From Hetaerina americana (Eukaryota; Arthropoda; Insecta; Odonata; Calopterygidae), in assembly GCA_022747635.1 (NCBI GenBank), contig JAKTNV010000004.1:19282969-19346968 (forward strand): DNA of 64,000 nt. Direction: 5' to 3'. The notes beneath the pieces are model-generated. The model saw nothing but the letters and a program-made list of their open reading frames with translations, had not been told where the DNA came from and did not search any database. A program made the translations under genes and the position numbers. Shown here piece after piece: positions 55,397 to 64,000 of this stretch. Each line of letters starts with the position of its first letter. The stretch's first letter is position 1.

Positions 55397-58300
55397 ACTG
55401 TGGTTTCATACAAAACGTGGAGGTAACAGCTGAAACTTCGATAGAGTATAACCGTGCGAGGTGGGGTCCGTATTGCTTTTTCTACAATTCATAAAAATGT
55501 CACTTATAGACCAATTTTGGCCCCCGTAAGCCAGCTACGTCGACACAACTCCATGTTATCTGCCGAAATGGTATGCTACAAAAGATTTTAAAAGGAACTC
55601 GTCTGCAAAAGATAAGATATTTTTAATATGTCACTGTTTCTCTTATGACCTTGGTTGATTCCTGCAAACCGCCACCTCCGCCTCGTGTCCTTAGCGCCAG
55701 TCACTCCTCTCATTCCGCTGTCTGCACTCTTACCGCAGGAAGCTGGAGAAGCATTCGCGAGCCTTTCGATTCGACACTCCCCGAGAGTGCGTCGAGCTTC
55801 TTCGGAAGGGCGTATTCCAATTACGGCCACCTCGGTCGATGAAGGGGCGAGGGAGGAGATGAAGTAGGGGGTGTGAGGGGGACGAGGAGCGGTTGCCGAA
55901 AGCGGCGAGGTCTTTGTCACCGGTGATGCATTTCCCTTTCCTGTCACCGTGCACATGAATCCTTTTGATCCAACCAGGGATCGCCGCGTGCGTTTTTAAC
56001 ATAATTGGTTCCCCTCGCTCGCTTAGTGGACTCGGAATATTCGCCGGGATCATCTCATGAAAATCTTTCCGTTTCCCTTTGCCTTTACGGGGGACGTAAG
56101 TCAGGCCCTAGGCTTGCTTTATTTTGAGGGTTTTTTCCTTTGTACGTCTGCGGCATGGAGCCAACAATTTTTCATAATATTTTCTTTTCATCGATCTCTT
56201 CGATGACTTTACTTCTCAGCGTAGTATTGTACGACTTATTTTATACTCTAAATGGGGTATCATTTATCGCAATCGTCTGTGGGTTTGATTTTCCACCGTT
56301 CAATCTGATGAGGTGGAGATAGTGGATAGAGGTGAACAATTTTACTGGCTTGCTCAGTGAAAATGGTACAACTTGCTTATTTCCAACGAGAATATGTCTT
56401 GGAAAGACTTGGACATATTTGGCACACGGTGGATGGCTTTAATTTAATTTAATGGTCTTAATTTCGTAGTATCTCATTAGGATGTGGGATAAAATTTGAT
56501 GCCTTCGATATCCCATTAATTGGGAAACATGAGCGCATAGCGAGGTAAAGTTTCCCCGTGGTAAAACTTAGAATTTCATTCATAGAAGTCTGGGACCTCA
56601 TATGTCCCAAAGGTTCTGACGAAATTGGGTTTTATATTGACTTCACATTGAATAAAATACCGTACAAATGTACGAGTTAGGTAATATCAGGGAGGATACT
56701 AATATGTGGCATTCACGATGGTCAACTTCCATAATTCAGTAGTGATGATCTCCGAGCCTTATAGTGTAATTTTTGGAGACGGTGAAATATTTAGCATAAC
56801 CGTGGTACTACTACTTTTTGTCGCTCTAGCCTCAAAACATTAAATATTGTCTCTAGGTCCTCGTTTACTTTCGTAATATTAAGAGCTAAAGGTGAAAGAT
56901 TTAATTTCACGATGTTGTATGAGCTATTCCATAACAGAAGTACAAAAAGGGTGGTGGAACACAAGGAAAAATAAATCATCTTTTACATTCACATGAATGA
57001 CCGCGATTTAGGAAGAAATATCATTCTGGAATCAAGTGATGCAAATTTAGTTAGGAGCGACGTATGAAGTTTTGTGTGGTTTACTTAGGCTACCAAAAGG
57101 ATATTTCTGTCACATCAAGTTTTCGTGGAACTATATCGAGGCTCTTAGAAAATTTACTATAATTGAAATCGAGAAAAAAAAAGGATACCGAGGTATCTCC
57201 TCCATTATTTGAGTACATGTCTGTATAACCATTCGGGAAAAAGCCACCGTACGTTTTTGGAGGAAATTCTGAAACCTTTTTGATCTTAAACGGATACTGC
57301 AGCGGAGCGCGAGCGGTTTACCCTTTGTTCGAGTCATTGTTTGTGTTCGCGGTGAAGAGATGGCGAGCCTCTGTGTGCTCCAGTAGCCACCGCTTAGTGC
57401 TTCTCATTTCAGTGCAAGCTCTTGTTTTGTTCACGTTGCACTTCTGCGTGTCGATTGTTTCTGTAAGAGTTCATTCCCCCGATAATCACGTCCTGTTTCC
57501 AGCAGTTTTTTTCGTGTTGCCATTTCCCGTCAAGTGTGATTAACAATAATGTCAGTATTTCATTTAGGGAATCCCAAGATCGACCGAAATGTTGGGTCAT
57601 ATTGGGTGGTGTTGTGTGATCAAAAATCCTTACGGTACCCTACCCTGTGGTGTATAAAATACTTTTTTGAATATCAATGGTTTTCATTTGTTTCTCACAG
57701 CTTTCTTTCTGGCGAACAGTGTCGGTTTATCTTTTTTTTACTGACTGTTTGGTTTAAATGTTTGGTGGTATTTCCTTGTCGACGTTGGTTGTCCGAGCAC
57801 TGCATTGTGGATAACTCTAATTTTTTATTGTGTCGGTTAGTGGCAGTGAAGTGGCAACTGCCACCTGGATACTCAATTATTTTGGAGTTGTGCAGTATGC
57901 AGCCCGGCGCCATGTAATGACGGAAGAGGGTATGGTAGGGTCCTTCGAGTGTTTCAGTTATGCTATGTAATGTAGGTAAAGTTTTCTCTAAGTTCCGAGA
58001 TTTTTCTTGAATCGTAGGCTGCTTACAGAAAATCATACGTCAGTCACTATGTAAGTTAGTTTAAATATAATTAATGCAAAATGTGTGTTCTGATTGACAT
58101 TTAATCCATACTCATGTACTAACGACGAGGACTTTCCTAATTATTGATTGGTAACCCCGTTTTAAGCCGATGGATGTCTCTGTACATTTTGTCCTAGGTC
58201 TGCTTGTGCAATAATTAGTATGTATTTAAGGTTTTGAAGCCATTATTTCTTCATTCGGTTAGAGTTAAAATCATAAGTAATGGTATACTAGTAGTATTAC

Positions 58301-58639
58301 AAGGAAAATACCGATCAGTGGGTATCTTTTAGTGCCATGCTAGACTATTCTCTTGTTTTGCCGCTGGTATTTCATTTCATTCGTGCATCATTTGGTTGCA
58401 TCTCTTTTATATCCCTCCGTGACATCAGCACGTCTGATTTATGTTGAATCTCCCTATCAGTAAAATTTCAAGGGATAAAAATCATGTCAGAGCATAATTC
58501 CGGAAGTGGGGAAAGGAAATTGGTATTGCAGTACAGTTAACAACGGTGTGTATGATCGGCGCTTAATTATATTAGAAGAAAGTTCTTGAATCCTCATCGT
58601 ACTAGGAAAAATATCGTTGACTATGCGATATTTTATTTG
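55397..58639. other. No gene seen; GC-rich patch 55640-56060
   Basis: The patch 55640-56060 gives frames of 65-122 codons on both strands without a domain. Around 57280-57420 a moderately GC-rich stretch has ATGGCGAGCC followed soon by a stop, and a TTCAGT initiator-like word. I see no exon. Confidence 0.45.
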
Positions 58640-59205
58640 ATATTGAAGTACCCTGCAAGCCACCACTAGGGTGTGTGGCCGGGGGGAATACACATTGGAT
58701 TAATTTTTACCCCCAACGCGGTCAGACAATGTGATTCTGATCCCTTATCATTCGTGGAAAAAATGGCATCCTAATTCTATCTGTTATACACCTCATCTCT
58801 GTAATTTTATTGGCATGATCTCTCCTAGCTTAGTACGATGGGTGGGTAATAATATATTTTCAAAATCACTGCTAAAGAGACATCCTTCCAATTTATGCAA
58901 GGGAGTTGATCTGTAATTTAACCTTCGCTCCGTGAGTGAAGCATCTTCTATTATTTTGGATACGGTATCGGATACGCTTTAAGTTCATCATAACAACATT
59001 TTACTAATCTAGCTCCTCTACGTTGCCCGCGATCCAATTTGGCAATCATTCCAACTTCGTGAGGATCCAATGTACTAGAAGCATATTCTAAATAAGGCCT
59101 AACCAGGGAAAGATAACATTTCTCTTTGATCTTTTCATCACATTTACCCAGTACTTTTATATTAAATCCTAATATTTTGTTACTTTTTCCACTTATTCCC
59201 TATCA
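58640..59205 (-). mobile_element. LINE A long copy, 3' segment
   Basis: Near 58645-58690 is the family's hairpin (TACCCTGCAAGCCACC...GGGTGTGTGGCC). From about 59200 down to 58940 the minus strand encodes the segment after the RT palm: SNKILGFNIKVLGKCDEK, LSLVRPYLEYASS, LDPHEVGMIAKLD and QRRGARLVKC, the standard CR1/jockey-like order. It continues directly from the segment at 60118-60800, so the two are halves of one copy split by the insertion at 59206-60117. Stops show it is dead. Confidence 0.78.
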
Positions 59206-60117
59206 TCATCAGTATTTCAATCCTAAGATTGGTTTACTGCAGCCCTCCATTCTTCCCTATTTAGTGTTAATTCTCTCACCCTCTGATAGGCTCCCTGTTT
59301 TACGTCCTTGTACTTCAGCATTCTTCTCCAGCACCATGTTTCAAATGCTTCTATTCTTCGTTGGTCCACTTTTCCAATATTCCATGTCTTCGATCCGTAG
59401 AGTTCCATGCTCCACACGTACGTTTTGATGAACTGCTACCTTGTTTGCAATCTTATGTTCTTTGAACATAGTAGTTCCTCTTCTTAATGAACACCTTCTT
59501 TGCTTGGGCTATTCTTCGCTTACTGTCGGTCGAGCTTCTTACATCCCAAATTATATTGCTGCCCAAGTAGATGAAGGATTCCACTTGCTCTAGTTTTACT
59601 CCTCGAATTGTGATATCTGCATTCAGCTTCTCTCTTTCACATAAGGATTTTCGTTTTCTTCTTGTTGATGTTCATAGTATATTCCCAAAGTACTTGGTTC
59701 ATAGTATTCAGGTTTGTTTGCAGGTCCTCTCGCATCTTTGCCATTACTGCGATGTCGTCTGCGAACCGCAGCATATTAATTTCTTCGCAATTCACCTTAA
59801 ATCTTTTGATGCCCAATTCTTTTACTTCTTTTGCCTCTTCTAGTTATACGTTGAATAGTGCTGGCGATAGGTTGCATCCTTGTCGAACTCCTCTGTTTAT
59901 TTTGGCCTCTATTTTCCTTCTGTTTTTCATTTGCATGGTTATTACCTGATTAATGTAGAGGTGCTGGATTATTTTTCTGTCGTTGTAGTCCATTCCAAGC
60001 GCATCTAGTATCTTGAACATCTTGTTCCATTCGACATTGTCGGAGGCCTTCTCCGACACATATTCCTCGAATGGGTTAAATGGAAGAAGGGACCATTTGG
60101 TCTCAATTTCGCCCAAA
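59206..60117 (-). mobile_element. RTE-like LINE inserted into LINE A
   Basis: The minus strand encodes, in order, EKASDNVEWNKMFKILDALG, KINRGVRQGCNLSPALFNV, then after an in-frame stop LRFADDIAVMAK (FADD box at 59754-59765), and near the 3' end ELYGSKTWNIGKVDQRRIEAFETWCWRRML. These are RT motifs and the C-terminal WCWRRM block of RTE/L1-like retroposons. The stop in NVY-LEE and frameshifts make it inactive. The 3' end is a short TGATGATGATAG repeat (about 59206-59214). The endonuclease and N-terminal RT are lost. The 5' boundary (60085-60135) is approximate. Confidence 0.8.
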
Positions 60118-60800
60118 TGAAGACCTCTATGTATATATCTATCTTTGTGTTTCGCCCTGGAGAGGTCGTGAATGAGGGTAACGCCTATGTATTTAATCGA
60201 GTCTACACATTCCATTTCGGTGTTTCCGACGCAGTAGGCGTTCTGGAGGGGATTGCTTTTTTTCCAAAAATGCATCACTACGCACTCTTTGAAGTTTAAT
60301 TCTAATTGCCAAGGGTCGCCTCAGCGTTGTATAGCATTTGGGCCATCTGACAAAGCTGCTGTGTCCTCAGGATTACGGATATAACGGTAAACCATTGCAT
60401 CGTCGGTAAATAAACGTATCTTATTAGTAACTACGAAGTCAATGTCGTTAACGTAAAGTAGGAATAAAAGAGGTTCGATAACACTTCCCTAGGGAACACC
60501 TGAAGTAAATTCTATTGAATTTGAGCTAACTCCATCTATGACTAACTGCTCTTTGTATCCGACAATTCAAAAAGTCTTGAATCCAATCCAGGATATTTTT
60601 ATCCGTGTCATATGCTTCCAGCTTTGTGAATAGTTCACTAAGAAGTGCTTAGTCGAAAGTTTTCTTGAAATCTAGAGTAACCGCGTCCCCTGGAACATTA
60701 CTCTCTCCCGAAATATAAATATCATTAACAAAAAGCGCAAGTTGTGACTCGCGATGACAATAATGTGCTGGATTGATTGAAAGTGAAGTGCTACGGTTCT
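60118..60800 (-). mobile_element. LINE A long copy, 5' segment (RT core)
   Basis: The minus strand, with stops and a frameshift, shows ESQLALFVNDIYISGESNVPGDAV, LDFKKTFD, ELFTKLEAYDTDKNILDWIQDFL, TSGVPQGSVIEPLLFLLYVNDI, FTDDAMVYRYI (catalytic box, with T for the usual A), LELNFKECVVMHF and ECVDSIKYIGVTLIHDLSRAKH. This is the reverse transcriptase of a CR1/jockey-like LINE. Its continuation lies at 58640-59205 beyond the inserted element. Homology fades above about 60800, so the copy is 5'-truncated. Confidence 0.8.
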
Positions 60801-62039
60801 TTATTGTTTTATTATTAGACGAAAGGAAAGTCTTTCCCCTAGTGTAAAATCCGATCCATTCCAAAATGATAGGTTTTTAGGCAGTCAATTGGCCATTTCC
60901 ACAACGGTAGACTTTTATGCTTTTCAAATAAAATTTATCATTAAAAGCCATTATTTAATATCGTAACTTACAGTAGTTTGAGCCTTCATGTTAAGAAAAT
61001 TCAATTATCTTTTAAAAACATTTTTGAAATCATATCCAAAAGTATCCAATGAAACGACTACTTAGGTTAATTGATACCCTCGTGTATATCTAGGCATGAC
61101 ACATCTCACTTTGTCCTTTCTGCTTTTCGTTTCAATTGCTTTTTAAAAATGATATTTTCGGAATACTATCACGGAATTAAGAGTACGAATAGACCTCTTT
61201 TCTTCATCAAAGATCCCAAAAACTTCGACGGTTCCATAATTCGTTTGTACAGTCCACAGATGGACGTATAGATGAACTGGCCTACCAAAGATATAGGTGT
61301 ATTTTAAGTAATGCAGTATGGCAACAAAGTGCCATTTTGGTCATTGTTTGAAGCCTTGAAAAGGTTGTACGTGAGGCAAATGATTTTGTTATCGTAGTTG
61401 TCTCGTGAGCCCATGGCCTGGTGGTGTTCCGTCTTCTAATCGGTGTTTAGAATACTGGCTAGGCAATTATTCATGTCTAGTATAATTTTCTTTCCGATCA
61501 TCCGTTTCAGTCCGATATCATATCCCAACTCGCTAAGAATTCGATCGTCGTGGAGCAATGTTTTTTAATGTGCTCTACGGGTTATATGTTATGATGGGTT
61601 ATACGATATTGCATTTACAGTATTGATTGCAGATGACATATTGTAGAGGAAGAGAGCTATAGAGTGGATATTTGTGCCGAATATTGCTGTTGGTACATTT
61701 TTTATAAATATTGTAGAAAAAAGACGCTAAGGTAAAGAGTGTGTCGGAACATGTTATGAAATACAGTCAAGTCTCATTGCCGTCATGTAAACCAGTGAGA
61801 ATGCCTTGCCCTGTATGAAATTCTGCAATTGTTATTCTACATCTCACAACAAACGTTTTTTTCCTTTTGATTCACACATCGTTCAGATGAATCTGATCGT
61901 TATTTAGCCGGGGACCACGCCCACTGGCTTCTCAGAGTTCCCGAAGAATAATAGCGTTATTGGTATAACCCTGTTTTTTTGTGAGTTCTGATTATGCTTG
62001 GACGGCCCAAATAAATATTCGTCTGAGTCAGCATCGGAC
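60801..62039. other. No gene seen
   Basis: AT-rich with short anonymous frames (for example 61071-61271). Confidence 0.5.
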
Positions 62040-62800
62040 GCATGGAAAGGCCGGAAAACACACACACTCCCTTGAGATCGTGCTACCTCCCTGTATTTCC
62101 CGCCCCGCGCGCAACACCGCACACGTGCAGAAGCACTCTGGAGGATTTACTCGGCGTGGTTCGTATCCTCGACTAACTTTCCGTCAGGGAACGCTGCTGT
62201 CACTTTTCCTTGCGAAACGGGAAAAATCAAACTCTTCCTTTTGCCTGGTCTCCTTTTTTGTTCACGGCGGCGGCTGGAAGCAGCCCTCGGGGGGGACATG
62301 TGCAGGCCGACAGAGGCCGTCGCCGAAGACGTTCTCCAAATCAATCCTTTTGATGTGAAGTCGCTCCTTTCAGTCTTCCTCCTCCGCCCCGCCGACGGGC
62401 CGTTCTGCGTCACATTCGATGGGAGTGGGATGGTCGGTGGAGGGGGAGGGCATTTTTTTTAGCTCGTATTTTTTCTTCGCGGAGCCCGCTCAAGCGTTTA
62501 GTTTTCTATTTTCCTTTTGTTTTTTTTTCGAAGGGGTTCGTGTGGGGAGGGAGGGAGGAGAGGATGCCATCCACATATATCGGTGCCCAGGCTTCTCGTT
62601 CCCCCAATGGAGTCCTTCGAAATATGTTCGGTATTTTGGCTCCGCTATTCTTTGTTACGGTCTCCACTGTGTCTAGGTTCTTTATCTCATTTTTACGCAT
62701 TAGCGCGTGGAGACTCGCTGCGTCCCTGACTGGGGCTCGAGGGAGTACGATAATTTATCAGTCGAGGAGGATTGGTTAATTTTTTTCGCTTCGCATTGCG
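62040..62800. other. GC-rich patch, possible regulatory or first-exon region
   Basis: CpG-rich around 62098-62120 (CCCGCCCCGCGCGCAACACCG) and G-rich around 62420-62455. Frames of 64-125 codons on both strands share no domain. There are no recognisable promoter boxes. Confidence 0.4.
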
Positions 62801-64000
62801 TATACTCCTGGGTGAACTGCGAAATCAAAAACGATGGAAGGAGTCAAGTTGAATTTAGGCGTGAGAAACCGGTTCATTCAGGGTAATTACGAAGCTGAGT
62901 AATTTTGACTGTTTGGGGAAATCACAATGCGCTTTGCGCGTTTTCTCTTAGGAGTCAAAAATCATCGAGTCATATCATTTTAACGCTCGCAATAGGTCTT
63001 CTATTGCACTGTATGCTAACACGCCTTGACATGCCTCAGTGCCGTGTTAGGGTTGAATTGCCAGAGGCATGCACTGGCGTAAGTTTGTAAAAATCGCCTT
63101 ATATCCGTCAAAATTTATTATGCTACGAAATTGGCAACTTAGAACATTAAACAATCGTTTTCACTAAAGTTAGGGAATCGTACATTTAAATTTAAGAACT
63201 CATTTCAGAATCAGCTTATTATAACGCAGAGTTTGAAGAGAGTGCTTGGTTATTCCCCCGAAGCATAAACAAATAATTTTGTTTCCCTACCTTTAACAGT
63301 GACTAGCTCTTTCTTTACAATGACGTTCAAACGCAAATACTGAATATGATTATTGCTTTAACCTTTTTATTAATAATTTGAGTTCACTTTATCCAGATTT
63401 TTCACTTTAATGATTCTAAATGCAAGCACATTTTTAATTTGTTTTTTCTGTGTAAACTTTATGCACGCATAATTTCTCTGGTTTGGCAACGTGGCTGTAA
63501 AAACATCGAAGATTTTTTTCCGATGCATTAAGTCCTTCTTTGTTTGGCTCTGTATAGAAATCGAGCTTACTTGTCACTTCCCCAGCACGGGGAAGTGCTG
63601 TTTGTTCTTCTTTTGGATGTTTTTCTCTCTGTTCTTAAAGGCGTCCTTGTCGCCATGGATATGAAAATGAGGCGCATAAAGGGATGTTTCTGTGGTATCC
63701 GTTTTCTTCCGGTCAATTTAGCATTGGGGATTGAATGCGCGTCTGTTTTGAAGCGTTTTTTTCCGCTTGCCCATCCACGAAATAGGATTGATGATCGTGT
63801 TTTCTTTTGTTTTCCTTTTCTCGAACCGGGTTCAGAAGTTTTTTTCCGGCCAACTTCGCCCCTATATACCCTGCGGTCGCGTTCTTGCTTACTTTTCTGT
63901 TTCCATTTCTATCATACCTTTCTCTCAACCCCATTTATTGGTCGTTCGTCCCTTCCGTATCGTTTGAACGGAGTTTTACTCAAGTCGAGCAAGAACGTAA
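62801..64000. other. No gene seen
   Basis: AT-rich. The minus 73-codon frame at 63713-63934 is Lys/Arg-rich and unrecognised. The inverted word CTTCCCCAGCACGGGGAAG near 63578-63597 is a small hairpin. Confidence 0.5.

Noticed and set aside
59126..59949. Plus-strand frames of 90-100 codons
   Set aside because: Antisense to the nested LINE sequences.

Overview
The window looks like non-coding, repeat-rich DNA from an arthropod nuclear genome, most probably an insect. It is AT-rich with short GC-rich patches. It holds DD34D mariner elements of several lineages with TA target sites, CR1/jockey-like and RTE-like LINE fragments, a Penelope-like GIY-YIG fragment, tRNA-derived SINEs, and long (TA)n runs. 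I recognise no host protein-coding exon, tRNA, rRNA or CRISPR array, and no bacterial signature. Most open frames are chance frames or pieces of transposons.

Layout: 0.7-4.4 kb is a cluster of 5'-truncated 3' ends of one LINE family (here 'LINE A'). Each has a (TCTACA)n edge and a conserved GC-rich hairpin, and a complete tRNA-derived SINE sits between two of them. At 5.66-6.22 kb lies a 561-bp internally deleted mariner whose near-identical, apparently intact 1,317-bp parent lies at 36.47-37.78 kb. At 9.93-11.26 kb is a mariner with very long (about 150 bp) terminal inverted repeats. More mariners lie at 17.71-18.47 kb (catalytic core deleted), 21.59-22.52 kb (degraded), 24.65-25.57 kb (N-terminal part deleted, plus strand) and 29.56-30.88 kb (near full length, one frameshift). 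A Penelope-like GIY-YIG fragment sits between two (TA)n tracts at 28.1-28.7 kb. A probable retroviral-type envelope remnant is at 31.2-31.6 kb, and a 5'-truncated LINE at 32.5-33.3 kb. At 58.6-60.8 kb a long LINE A copy is split by a second LINE (nested insertion). A SINE occurs at about 47.4-47.7 kb, and a second copy of the first SINE's 3' half at 55.3 kb.

Host regulatory DNA may be present. At 35.1-35.3 kb there is an inverted CCAAT box, a perfect 14-bp RFX-type X-box palindrome and a TATA box. A second X-box-like site is at 7.38 kb, and GC-rich patches at 24.0, 44.6-45.6, 49.2-49.7, 52.0-52.6 and 62.0-62.8 kb may be promoters or first exons. These are inferences without transcript support.

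The only protein I would call intact is the 36.5-37.6 kb mariner transposase. The small 5.66 kb element keeps the same termini and is a plausible non-autonomous partner. Several perfect hairpins and a 183-bp foldback (14.3, 16.1, 18.7, 21.8, 28.7, 40.1 kb) are not explained by the annotated elements.
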